Source: Devosia sp.
Lineage (GTDB): Bacteria > Pseudomonadota > Alphaproteobacteria > Rhizobiales > Devosiaceae
Direction: 5' to 3'
Assembly (NCBI RefSeq): GCF_028290435.1
Contig: NZ_JAQGJV010000009.1
Coordinates: forward strand, 1-64,000
DNA: 64,000 nt
Shown here: one piece after another, positions 17,996-29,140 of the stretch
How positions within the stretch are numbered: position 1 is the stretch's first letter
Layout of the letters: each line of letters opens with the position of its first letter
The notes under the pieces: model-generated
What the model was told of the DNA's origin: nothing
The model's input: the letters and a program-made list of their open reading frames with translations, nothing else
Databases searched by the model: none
Translations under genes and position numbers: made by a program

Positions 17996-20353
17996 ATGAC
18001 CGCCGATGCCAACAGAATGGAACGCCCCGCCGCTGGCTCGATCACGAGCCAGTTCAAACGTGCGCCGGCGCCCGACTACCTGAGCGGCCTCAACGATGAG
18101 CAGCGCGACGCAGTTGTGTCCATCGACGGGCCGCTGCTCGTTCTGGCTGGCGCAGGCACCGGCAAGACGCGCGTCTTGACCACGCGGATCGCTCATATCA
18201 TCAATACCAATCGCGCCTGGCCGTCCCAAATTCTTTCGGTGACCTTCACCAACAAGGCCGCCCGGGAAATGAAAGAGCGCATCGAAAAACTCGTGCCGCG
18301 CCTTGAGAGCATGCCCTGGATGGGCACCTTCCATTCCATCGGCGCGCGTATTCTGAGGGCTCACGCCGAACTTGTCGGCCTGAAGTCGACCTTCACCATT
18401 CTCGATACCGACGACCAGATTCGCCTCATCAAGCAATTGCTGGAAGCCGACAATATCGATGAGAAGCGGTGGCCTGCCAAGCTCTTCGCCTCCATGATGG
18501 ACGGCTGGAAGAACAAGGGCCTGCTGCCAAAGGATGTGTCGCCGGCCGATAGTGGCAGCTACGCAAATGGCCGCGGCTCCAAGCTCTATGCCGATTATCA
18601 GGCCCGCCTGAAATCGCTCAACGCCGCCGATTTCGGCGACCTGCTGCTCGAATGCATCCGCCTGTTCAAGGAAAATCCGGATGTGTTGGCCGAATACCAC
18701 CGCAAGTTCAAATACATGCTGGTGGACGAATACCAGGACAGCAATGTTGCCCAATATCTCTGGCTGCGCCTGCTGGCCTCCGGCAAGCCCGCGTCCGAAG
18801 CCAATATCTGCGTCGTCGGCGACGACGATCAGTCGATCTACGGCTGGCGCGGCGCCGAAGTCGACAATATCCTGCGCTTCGAAAAGGATTTTCCCGGCGC
18901 CAAGGTGATCAAGCTGGAGCGCAACTACCGCTCCACGGCCAATATCCTCAAGGCCGCAGCACACCTGATAGCGCACAACGAGTCCCGCCTCGGTAAGACC
19001 CTGCAGACCGATGTCGGGGAAAATGGGGAACTCGTGCAGGTCACTCAGGTGTCGGACAGTGACGGCGAAGCGCGCAACGTCGGAGAGGACATTGAGCAAC
19101 GCCAGCGAGAGGGTGACGCGCTCAACTCTATTGCGATTCTTGTCAGAGCCTCGCACCAGATGCGCGCCTTTGAGGAGCGTTTCATTACACTGGGCCTGAA
19201 TTACAGAGTCATTGGAGGCCCGCGCTTTTACGAGCGCAAGGAAATCCGCGATGCCCTGGCATATCTTCGCCTTGTCGCCCAGCCTGCCGACGACTTGGCC
19301 TTTGAGCGCATCATCAACACGCCCAAGCGCGGTATCGGCGATACTACGGTCAAGATGCTCATGCAGGCAGCGCGGCATCGGGACATACCCATGCTTTCCG
19401 CCACCCGCATGCTGCTCGAAACAGATGAACTCAAAGCTAAGCAGCGTACCACTTTGCGCAGCGTTATCGGCCAGTTCGACGATTGGGCTTTCCGCTCCCA
19501 AACACTAAAGCCTTTCGAATTGGTCGAGCATATCCTGGAAGAGAGCGGCTACATTGATATGCTCACCGCCGAAAAGTCGCTTGAGGCTGACGGCCGCAAA
19601 GAAAACCTTAAGGAACTCAGCCGCGCGATGGAGGAGTTTGACACCCTCGGAAGCTTCCTCGAACATATTTCGCTGGTGATGGACCGGGGCAGTGCAGACG
19701 AGGCCGATGCAGTCTCAATCATGACGTTGCATTCGGCCAAGGGGTTGGAGTTCGACACGGTCTTCCTGCCAGGGTGGGAAGAAGGTCTGTTCCCCAGCCA
19801 GCGCACCATGGACGAGTCCGGCACAGCAGGTGTCGAAGAAGAGCGTCGACTTGCCTATGTCGGACTAACCAGGGCGCGGAAGCGCATTAGGGTATCTTTC
19901 GCGCAGAATCGATGGACACCAGGCCGTCAGGCCACCCAGTTCAACCTTCCTTCTCGCTTCGTTGATGAACTTCCTAAGGACGCAGTGGAGACCAAGGATC
20001 TTGGCTCTGCCTATGGTGGTTACGGCTATGGCGGCGGTGGCAGCGGGGGTGCTTACTCGCGCTTCAACAAGGCCGACCCGTTCGAAAGCGTCTACGAAAC
20101 CCCCGGCTGGCAACGCGCCCGCGCCCAGCAAGGCGCCCGCAAGGGCGGCGGTCCGCTGACCATCGACGGCGACCTCGTCGCCCGCTCCGTCGATCTCGGC
20201 GGCGACCGTTCCGCCTTCGCCTTCGGCGACCGCGTCTTCCACCTCAAGTTCGGCTACGGCGCCATCTCGGGCATCGAGGGCAACAAACTGACCATCGATT
20301 TCGAAAAAGCCGGTCGCAAAAAGGTATTGGATAGTTTTATCAAGAAGGGGTGA
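17996..20353 (+). CDS. UvrD/PcrA-type ATP-dependent DNA helicase
   Basis: LNDEQRDAVVSIDGPLLVLAGAGTGKTRVLTTRIAHII, DEYQDSN, GDDDQSIYGWRGA, LERNYRST, LHSAKGLEFDTVFLPGWEEGLFPSQ; ATG 17996. Confidence 0.96.
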   Translation: MTADANRMERPAAGSITSQFKRAPAPDYLSGLNDEQRDAVVSIDGPLLVLAGAGTGKTRVLTTRIAHIINTNRAWPSQILSVTFTNKAAREMKERIEKLVPRLESMPWMGTFHSIGARILRAHAELVGLKSTFTILDTDDQIRLIKQLLEADNIDEKRWPAKLFASMMDGWKNKGLLPKDVSPADSGSYANGRGSKLYADYQARLKSLNAADFGDLLLECIRLFKENPDVLAEYHRKFKYMLVDEYQDSNVAQYLWLRLLASGKPASEANICVVGDDDQSIYGWRGAEVDNILRFEKDFPGAKVIKLERNYRSTANILKAAAHLIAHNESRLGKTLQTDVGENGELVQVTQVSDSDGEARNVGEDIEQRQREGDALNSIAILVRASHQMRAFEERFITLGLNYRVIGGPRFYERKEIRDALAYLRLVAQPADDLAFERIINTPKRGIGDTTVKMLMQAARHRDIPMLSATRMLLETDELKAKQRTTLRSVIGQFDDWAFRSQTLKPFELVEHILEESGYIDMLTAEKSLEADGRKENLKELSRAMEEFDTLGSFLEHISLVMDRGSADEADAVSIMTLHSAKGLEFDTVFLPGWEEGLFPSQRTMDESGTAGVEEERRLAYVGLTRARKRIRVSFAQNRWTPGRQATQFNLPSRFVDELPKDAVETKDLGSAYGGYGYGGGGSGGAYSRFNKADPFESVYETPGWQRARAQQGARKGGGPLTIDGDLVARSVDLGGDRSAFAFGDRVFHLKFGYGAISGIEGNKLTIDFEKAGRKKVLDSFIKKG

Positions 20354-20380
20354 GGTCGTACGCTCGGCGACCTGAAGAGC

Positions 20381-20824
20381 TTGATGAACAAACCCGTCAA
20401 AATCATCATCATTATCGCCGTCCTTGCCTTGGTCGCCGTAGGCGCCTGGCGCGCGACCAGCTTTTTCAGCGGCGTGTTCGATGATCTGTTCGCGCAATCG
20501 CGCGCAGTGGCCGCGCTGTCCGACAAGGCCGCGACTGCCATCGTTGCCGATTGGGACCCGCAATCGCTAAAGGCTTTGGCCACGCCGGACTATTTCGCTG
20601 CCCAGGAGCAAGCCGGTTTCGCCGCCTGGAAGACCTACCAACTTCTCGGTAAGCCGGTCACGCTCAAGCCCTGCACCGTGCCGTCGCTCAACATCACCAA
20701 TGGCCGCGGCACGGCATCCGCCAGTTGCGCAGCAACATTCCCCAGCGGCGACGGGGCTATCAGCTTCGATTACAACAACGACGGCGGCGAGTGGAAAATC
20801 GCCGGGTTCAAAGTCGCATTCTGA
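20381..20824 (+). CDS. Hypothetical membrane-anchored protein
   Basis: ORF with N-terminal TM ([17 protein letters not shown]). Confidence 0.7.
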   Translation: MMNKPVKIIIIIAVLALVAVGAWRATSFFSGVFDDLFAQSRAVAALSDKAATAIVADWDPQSLKALATPDYFAAQEQAGFAAWKTYQLLGKPVTLKPCTVPSLNITNGRGTASASCAATFPSGDGAISFDYNNDGGEWKIAGFKVAF

Positions 20825-20843
20825 CTGCTTCGAAAGGCCGACT

Positions 20844-21161
20844 ATGATCATCACCACCACGCCGACAGTCGAAGGCCGCCCGATCCGCGATTATCTCGGC
20901 ATCGTCACCGGCGAAGTCATCGTCGGCGCCAATATCTTCAAGGATCTGTTCGCCGGCATTCGCGACATCGTCGGCGGCCGCGCCGGCGCCTATGAATCCA
21001 CCCTGCGCGATGCCCGCCTCCAAGCCTTCCGCGAACTCGAAGAGGAAGCCCGAAGCCGTGGCGCCGATGCCGTGGTCGCCATCGACATCGACTACGAAGT
21101 CGTCGGCCAGGGCGGCTCGATGCTGATGGTCTCGGTATCGGGGACGGCAGTGAAGCTCTAG
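20844..21161 (+). CDS. YbjQ family (heavy-metal-binding-like, DUF74) protein
   Basis: [48 protein letters not shown]. Confidence 0.92.
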   Translation: MIITTTPTVEGRPIRDYLGIVTGEVIVGANIFKDLFAGIRDIVGGRAGAYESTLRDARLQAFRELEEEARSRGADAVVAIDIDYEVVGQGGSMLMVSVSGTAVKL

Positions 21162-21168
21162 CCCCGCT

Positions 21169-21459
21169 CTATAATCCGATCCCGCCCAATGGCTCGGTCT
21201 CGAACCGCTCGCCGAAACCCACAATGATGGGACGCGCCTTGGCGATCGTGGCCTGCACATGCGGCAATTGCAGCGATGCCTGGTGCTTCTCGGTGTCCGT
21301 CCAGACCTCGGTGATCCAGATGCCATCCTCCGAGGCAGGATCGCGCGCGACGATATAGCTGAGGCAACCCGGCATGGTGTCGTGGTCGTCGAGCAGGATC
21401 GCCAAAAGGTCCTCGCGCCTGCCCGGCGCCGCCAGCATTTTCCCGATCAGGCCATACAT
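21169..21459 (-). CDS. Antibiotic biosynthesis monooxygenase-like (putative quinol monooxygenase)
   Basis: MYGLIGKMLAAPGRREDLLAIL...MPGCLSYIVARDPASEDGIWITEVWTDTEKHQASL. Confidence 0.9.
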   Translation of the reverse strand: MYGLIGKMLAAPGRREDLLAILLDDHDTMPGCLSYIVARDPASEDGIWITEVWTDTEKHQASLQLPHVQATIAKARPIIVGFGERFETEPLGGIGL

Positions 21460-21516
21460 GGTATTTTCCCCTTCAACCCTTTATGAGCACAGACGACCTC
21501 AATACCGGAACCGCCC

Positions 21517-22386
21517 ATGCCCGTCGATCAGCTCTCCGCCCCGCTCACCAAGGACCAGGCCTATGCGCTGGTCGATGCCGTCATGGAGCGTGACGACCTG
21601 GCGCTGACCGCCTCGGCGCATGAGAATGAAGCGACCGGCGAATGGTTCTTCGAGGCCGCCTGCGACAGCCCGCCGGACATCGAGGCCTTTGTCGAACTTG
21701 CACGCCAAACCCTTGGCGGCGTCGTTGAATTTTCCGTGGCGCCCCTCGACCCGGAAATCAACTGGGTCGCAAAATCACTCGAAGGCCTGCCCCCGGTGAT
21801 CGCCGGCGGCTTTTACGTCTATGGCAGCCACGAAACCGGCCCCATCCCCTCCGGCCTCACCGCCATGCGGATCGACGCCGCCCAGGCCTTCGGCACCGGC
21901 CATCACGAAACGACCACCGGGTGCCTCGAAGCCATCGACCGCCTGCTCAAGCGCAAGAAGCCGCGCGTCATGATCGATGTCGGCACCGGCACCGGCGTGC
22001 TCGCCATCGCGCTAGCCAAACGCCTGCACACGCCCGTCATCGCCAGCGACATCGATCCGATTTCGGTCAAGACCACGGTAGACAATGCCGCCCAGAACGG
22101 CGTCGGCAAATTCATCATCCCTGTGGAAGCCACCGGCCTAAACCACCGCACCATCGCCCAGAATGCGCCCTATGACTTGGTGGTCGCCAACATCCTGGCC
22201 GGCCCGCTGACCGCCCTCGCCCCGGCCATGGGCCGCATCGTCGAGCGCGGCGCCACCATCATTCTCTCGGGCATTCTCGAGCGCCAAGCGCCGGGCGTCA
22301 TCTCCGCCTATGCTTTGCAAGGCATGGTGCTAACGCAAAAGCTGCAGCGCAAGGACTGGACCACCTTGATGCTGGAAAAGCGCTGA
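21517..22386 (+). CDS. prmA: Ribosomal protein L11 methyltransferase
   Basis: AFGTGHHETTTGCLEAIDRL, MIDVGTGTGVLAIALAK, DLVVANILAGPL. Confidence 0.94.
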   Translation: MPVDQLSAPLTKDQAYALVDAVMERDDLALTASAHENEATGEWFFEAACDSPPDIEAFVELARQTLGGVVEFSVAPLDPEINWVAKSLEGLPPVIAGGFYVYGSHETGPIPSGLTAMRIDAAQAFGTGHHETTTGCLEAIDRLLKRKKPRVMIDVGTGTGVLAIALAKRLHTPVIASDIDPISVKTTVDNAAQNGVGKFIIPVEATGLNHRTIAQNAPYDLVVANILAGPLTALAPAMGRIVERGATIILSGILERQAPGVISAYALQGMVLTQKLQRKDWTTLMLEKR

Positions 22387-22412
22387 ACCTCTTCCGTCAG
22401 GTGGGCACCATT

Positions 22413-22552
22413 TGTGTGCCGATATTCAGGTCAGGCCGAGTCGAAAGAGGTAGCCGCCGAGAACCGGAGCGGAGCGTACGTTCTGTACGTGAGCACCGGA
22501 AGCGCAGGCGGGTGCCTCTTGCAGACCGGCCTCACCTGAATTGCGGCGCACA
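22413..22552. repeat. Structured intergenic element, copy 1 (conserved core 22459-22507)
   Basis: Long imperfect hairpin: 25-nt outer arms (22413-22437/22528-22552), 13-nt inner arms (22446-22458/22507-22519), apical core shared with copy 2. Confidence 0.85.
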
Positions 22553-22554
22553 AA

Positions 22555-22584
22555 AGCAAAATCCCCGAAGCAAGCTCCGGGGAT
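22555..22584 (-). terminator. Rho-independent terminator for the 43-aa small ORF
   Basis: ATCCCCG-AAGCAAGCTC-CGGGGAT hairpin followed on the minus strand by TTTTGCTTTT. Confidence 0.7.
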
Positions 22585-22616
22585 CATCAGATCGTCAGCA
22601 GTAAACTGCAGCGGCC

Positions 22617-22748
22617 TTACGGGCGCTTGGTAAATGCGCCGATCAGCTGGTGCTGCATGCGATAGCTGACCTGGCGGCTCGACTCACGGCCACGGGCGTC
22701 GATAACGGAACCCAGGGCCTTGCGGAAATCGTTCTTGCTCTCAGTCAT
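22617..22748 (-). CDS. Unannotated small protein, 43 aa (MTESKNDFRKALGSVIDARGRESSRQVSYRMQHQLIGAFTKRP)
   Basis: ATG with upstream GGAG-like RBS (ATGGAGACTGAAATG), ends TAA, followed by a terminator; below the supplied ORF-track length cutoff. Confidence 0.65.
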   Translation of the reverse strand: MTESKNDFRKALGSVIDARGRESSRQVSYRMQHQLIGAFTKRP

Positions 22749-22964
22749 TTCAGTCTCCATGCGCGGTGTCGGTTGTCTGTTGCCCCCGACACGAACTATT
22801 TAGGGTAAGTCGAAACCTTTGGTTAGGCCTCCGCTGACACAGCAGCCATGCCGGCGACGCAAACCCCGTTACCGCTTCATTAATTTGCCGTTCAGACTGG
22901 CGTTCGCCAGCGCCATGATTAAGATTGCACCAAAAGCCGCCTACCCGGCATCAGGACGCAAATA

Positions 22965-24788
22965 ATGACCGCCCAGACCTTCGCTCCCACCGTCTTTCAG
23001 AGCTTTGAAGAAAAAGCCGATCCGAAAAACGTCGCTCCCCGGCTTTCCGCGCTGCGGGGCGAATTGACCAAAGCCGGGCTGGACGCATTCCTCATTCCGC
23101 GCGCCGATGCCCATCGCGGCGAATCGGTGCCGCCCGGCGAAGCGCGCCTCGCCTACGTCACCGGCTTCACCGGCTCGGCCGGCATTGCCATCGTGGGATC
23201 GAAAAAGGCTGGCCTGTTCGTCGATAGCCGCTACACGCTGCAGGCACCGGCCCAGACCGATACCAAGAAGATCACCGTCCACGAATTTCTCCAGACCGGT
23301 ATTTCCGACGAGGTCGCCGCCTATGTCCCCAAGGGCGGCCGCATTGGCTTTGATCCCTGGCTGCATACGCCGGGCGAAATCCGCGACCTTTCCAATCGAC
23401 TCGGCAGCCGTGCCACTTTGGTGCCTAGCGAAAACTTCGTCGACCGTATCTGGCCCGATCGTCCGGCCCCGCCCGCTTCCACCATTGAACTGCTCGGGCA
23501 TAATCGCGCCGGCAAGACCCCGGCCGACAAGCTGGCCGAACTGCAGGCCAGCCTCGCTGCCGATCAGGCCGATGCCGCCGTGCTCACCCTGCCCGAATCG
23601 ATCAACTGGCTGCTCAACATCCGCGGCCGCGACGTGCCCAATACACCCTTCGTGCTGGGCTATGCCGTTGTGCCCAAATCCGGCCTGCCCACCCTGTTCC
23701 TCGATGGTGGCCGCATCACACCCGAGCTGACCCGCGCGCTCGACGGTATCGCCAAACTCGCCAAGACCAGCACGCTCGAAGCTGCCCTCGCCCGCCTCGG
23801 CAAGGGCGCCAAGGCTGTGCTGATCGATCCCGCCAGCGCGCCCGAGGCGGTTGCCGCGACCTTGCGCATGGCCGGCGCCAAGCTGATCGAAAAGCGCGAT
23901 CCGGTGCTCTTGCCCAAATCGCGCAAGAACGGCGCCGAACTCGCCGGCATGCGCGAGGCCCACAAGCTGGACGGCGTCGCCCTCGCCAAATTCCTCGCCT
24001 GGTTTGATGACAATGCCCCCTCGGGCACTCTCACCGAAATCGGCATCGTCACCGCGCTCGAAGCCTTCCGCCGCGAGGAAGAAACCTGCGTCGATGCCAG
24101 TTTCGATACCATTTCGGGCGCCGGCGCTAATGGCGCCATCGTGCATTACCGCGTCACCACCAAGACCGATCGGACCCTGGCCGCCGGCGAAATCATGCTG
24201 CTCGATTCGGGCGCGCAATACCTCGCCGGCACCACCGACATCACCCGCACCATGTCGACCGGCTCATCGACGCCGGAACAGCGCGACCGCTTCACCCGCG
24301 TGCTCAAGGGCATGATCGCCATTTCGACCGCCCGCTTCCCCAAGGGCACATCAGGCGCGCAGATCGACGTGCTCGCCCGTCAGTTCCTCTGGCAGGCCGG
24401 CGTCACCTACAATCACGGCACCGGCCACGGCGTCGGCGCATTCCTGTCGGTACACGAAGGCCCCACCGGCATCGCCCCGCGCTACACCTTGCCGCTCGAA
24501 GCCGGCAGCGTGCTCTCCAACGAGCCCGGCTATTACAAGACCGGCGAATACGGCATCCGCATCGAAAACCTGATCGTCATCCACGACAGCGCCATGGCGC
24601 CCGGTTTTTTCGATTTCGAAACCCTGACCCTGGCGCCTATCGACACCCGCCTGATTGACAAGACCCTGCTGACCGACGCTGAACGCGACTGGCTCAATGC
24701 CTACCACCAGCGCGTGCTCAAGGAGATCGGCCCGCTGGTGAAGGGCAAGGTCAAGGACTGGCTGAAGCAGGCAACCGCCGCGATCTAG
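22965..24788 (+). CDS. pepP: Aminopeptidase P family protein (Xaa-Pro aminopeptidase)
   Basis: M24 peptidase motifs LLDSGAQYLAGTTDITRT, GTGHGVGAFLSVHEGP, SNEPGYYKTGEYGIRIENL. Confidence 0.94.
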   Translation: MTAQTFAPTVFQSFEEKADPKNVAPRLSALRGELTKAGLDAFLIPRADAHRGESVPPGEARLAYVTGFTGSAGIAIVGSKKAGLFVDSRYTLQAPAQTDTKKITVHEFLQTGISDEVAAYVPKGGRIGFDPWLHTPGEIRDLSNRLGSRATLVPSENFVDRIWPDRPAPPASTIELLGHNRAGKTPADKLAELQASLAADQADAAVLTLPESINWLLNIRGRDVPNTPFVLGYAVVPKSGLPTLFLDGGRITPELTRALDGIAKLAKTSTLEAALARLGKGAKAVLIDPASAPEAVAATLRMAGAKLIEKRDPVLLPKSRKNGAELAGMREAHKLDGVALAKFLAWFDDNAPSGTLTEIGIVTALEAFRREEETCVDASFDTISGAGANGAIVHYRVTTKTDRTLAAGEIMLLDSGAQYLAGTTDITRTMSTGSSTPEQRDRFTRVLKGMIAISTARFPKGTSGAQIDVLARQFLWQAGVTYNHGTGHGVGAFLSVHEGPTGIAPRYTLPLEAGSVLSNEPGYYKTGEYGIRIENLIVIHDSAMAPGFFDFETLTLAPIDTRLIDKTLLTDAERDWLNAYHQRVLKEIGPLVKGKVKDWLKQATAAI

Positions 24789-24794
24789 CGGTAC

Positions 24795-24820
24795 AAGGGG
24801 GCTTTTGAGCCCCCCTTCGT
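24795..24820 (+). terminator. Hairpin downstream of pepP
   Basis: AAGGGGGC-TTTTGA-GCCCCCCTT followed by cgtta. Confidence 0.6.
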
Positions 24821-24825
24821 TATCC

Positions 24826-25290
24826 TCAATCAGTATGTGCCAGCGTAAAAATCTCGCTCAGCCGGTATTCGTTGCCGGGCGTCTTGGATTCGACATCGTC
24901 GATTTTCCAGCCACCGTCTTCCTTCACCAAGTCGTAGCTCAGCGTCCGCTCTTCGCCAAAATTCTTGAAGCTCACGTCCGCCGACGCATAATCGCCAGCA
25001 ATTCCGGCGGCGCCAATCTGCAAATCTGTAATTTGCCAGTCCTGCCCGTCAATGAACGGATCGAAGTCCAGTGCGCCGCTATCCCCCTCCGGGGTCGTTT
25101 GGGCATCAGCGTCGTACAGCGCTTGCAGCCCGGCGGACCTGAACTCGCCCTCATCGCTGAAATCCGTGTCGGCGGCGAGATAGCGCGCATAAAATGCCTG
25201 CAGTAGCGCGTCGGGCGTATCATAGGGCTGTGCAGCCACAATCCCGGTGAACGCCAGAACGAAGCCGGCGGCAAGAACAGCAAGACGCAT
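24826..25290 (-). CDS. DUF3828-like exported protein
   Basis: Signal peptide MRLAVLAAGFVLAFTGIVAAQ; DALLQAFYARYLAAD...LSYDLVKEDGGWKIDDVE. Confidence 0.75.
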   Translation of the reverse strand: MRLAVLAAGFVLAFTGIVAAQPYDTPDALLQAFYARYLAADTDFSDEGEFRSAGLQALYDADAQTTPEGDSGALDFDPFIDGQDWQITDLQIGAAGIAGDYASADVSFKNFGEERTLSYDLVKEDGGWKIDDVESKTPGNEYRLSEIFTLAHTD

Positions 25291-25354
25291 GGAAGTCCTC
25301 CATAGTGAAGCGTGAGCGCCGGCGCGGCTCGAAGGCAGCACCGGCGCAAAAGTT

Positions 25355-26644
25355 CTAGTTGAACCAGAAGGCGTAGCCCAGCCACTGATCGCCGAATACC
25401 TTGTTGGCCTCGGCAAAACTTTCGGCGCTCGCCACCGGACCGTCCTTAAGGAAGGGAACGGCACCAAGGCCAGTCAGGATCATCACGAAATCGGTCTCGG
25501 TTGCGGTTTCGAAATAGGCCTTGAGATCAAAGCCCTGCTTGAAGCGCCAATGCGGCACCAGCAATTCGCCATTGAGAATCTGGTCGGCCGTATCCAGCGT
25601 CGCCATCCAGGCTTTGACCGTTGCTTCGTCCACCTTGGCGTCCTTGCTCAGCGGCGTCTGGCTCGGTGAGGGCACCAGTTCGTGGTCGTCATCGGTCTCG
25701 GCCAGGATCGCGTCCCAGTTCTTGCGCGACAGGGCCGTGATCGACAGCAACCGGTCACGCACGCCGGCCAACCGCGCCTTATCGATTACCGGGAAATCGA
25801 GCGTATGGATTGCCGCGACGACGTCGGCGATCGACGCGTCGGTCTGTGGGTCCATCGCCAGCGTACCATTGCTCGCGTCCTGCATCGGCAGTCCGGATTT
25901 GGGGAAGAGACGATGGAAATAAGCATCCACCAGACCGTGGAAGTCATGCGCCAAGAGGAAATCGGCATGGGCCGCAATCACTTGGGTATAGCCCGCGAAC
26001 CAGATCGCATCGGCACGATCGAAGCCGATCTCGAATTTCTGCTCAGCCGGCGTCTCTCCGCCCTTCTTCTTGCCGCTTGGCGGCAGCCCATCTGGGTAGG
26101 GAATATCGGCCCAACCGAACGCCGGTCCTAGCAGATCGCCCAGCGTCTCGCCAGGCTCGGCGGTGCCATCCCCATTCGCGTCGAAGCGGAATTTCAGCGG
26201 CTCCAGCGCCACCACATAGCCAGTCTCGCCGGCCGTTTCGAACAGGGCCTCGCCCGCGTCCATGCTGGTCACCAGGTCCTGCAGCAGCGTGCGGAACTTC
26301 TCATAGGTAATCGGTTCGGGATTTGGATTGGCCGGCACGCCCTGCCCGCTGGGGCCAATCATGCCAAGGACGCCCAACACTCCGGTGTCCGGGAGCGTCG
26401 CGCCATAACGGTACAAATCCCGCGACACCCCCTGCAGCCCATCGACAAAGGTCAGCATGCCAGCGGCGAACTTGGCCTCCGGGTCACCCGCCTCGGCCAG
26501 CGGCGTTACCGCCGCCAGTCCCTCGGCAATCGTGCCCTCGTAAAGGTGGGCGCGCAGCAGGTCGCCTGCCTCCCCCGCTTGCGCCAATCCAGGCAACATC
26601 AGTGATGCGGCGGCCAGTCCGGCCGCCCAAAGCTTCAAGCCCAT
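25355..26644 (-). CDS. Hypothetical exported protein with EF-hand-like Asp-rich motif
   Basis: Signal peptide MGLKLWAAGLAAASLMLPGLAQA; RFDANGDGTAEPGE. Confidence 0.75.
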   Translation of the reverse strand: MGLKLWAAGLAAASLMLPGLAQAGEAGDLLRAHLYEGTIAEGLAAVTPLAEAGDPEAKFAAGMLTFVDGLQGVSRDLYRYGATLPDTGVLGVLGMIGPSGQGVPANPNPEPITYEKFRTLLQDLVTSMDAGEALFETAGETGYVVALEPLKFRFDANGDGTAEPGETLGDLLGPAFGWADIPYPDGLPPSGKKKGGETPAEQKFEIGFDRADAIWFAGYTQVIAAHADFLLAHDFHGLVDAYFHRLFPKSGLPMQDASNGTLAMDPQTDASIADVVAAIHTLDFPVIDKARLAGVRDRLLSITALSRKNWDAILAETDDDHELVPSPSQTPLSKDAKVDEATVKAWMATLDTADQILNGELLVPHWRFKQGFDLKAYFETATETDFVMILTGLGAVPFLKDGPVASAESFAEANKVFGDQWLGYAFWFN

Positions 26645-26671
26645 CGTCTCTCCCTGCGGCCCCTCGGCCGG

Positions 26672-28918
<2,247 letters not shown>

Positions 28919-28944
28919 CTAAACCATGTAGCCGCCTGCCAGAA

Positions 28945-29070
28945 GCCCCCTCACCCCGCCTCCGCTTCGCTCGGCCACCCTCTCCCCGACGGGGAGAGGA
29001 ATTCTGCCAGCTCAGTGTCCCCTTTTCTTCTCCCCATCGGGGAGGAGGTGGCGCGCAGCGCCGGATGAGC
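28945..29070. repeat. Intergenic inverted repeat (CTCCCCGAYGGGGAGA-type)
   Basis: CCCCCTCACCCC..CTCTCCCCGACGGGGAGAGG facing CTTCTCCCCATCGGGGAGGAGGTGGCGCGCAGCGCCGGATGAGCGGG. Confidence 0.75.
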
Positions 29071-29140
29071 GGGATTCGACACCGAACCTAAGCTTGATTG
29101 GAGGAGACACCCCTTCTGAGGGCCACCAGCAACAAGAAGA

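Noticed and set aside
17987-19501. 504-aa minus-strand ORF
   Set aside because: Antisense shadow of the helicase gene; composition typical of GC-rich reverse frames, no recognisable domain
22413-22552. Integron attC site interpretation of the structured element
   Set aside because: Conserved part is the apical core, not the terminal R boxes, and no integrase or cassette array is present
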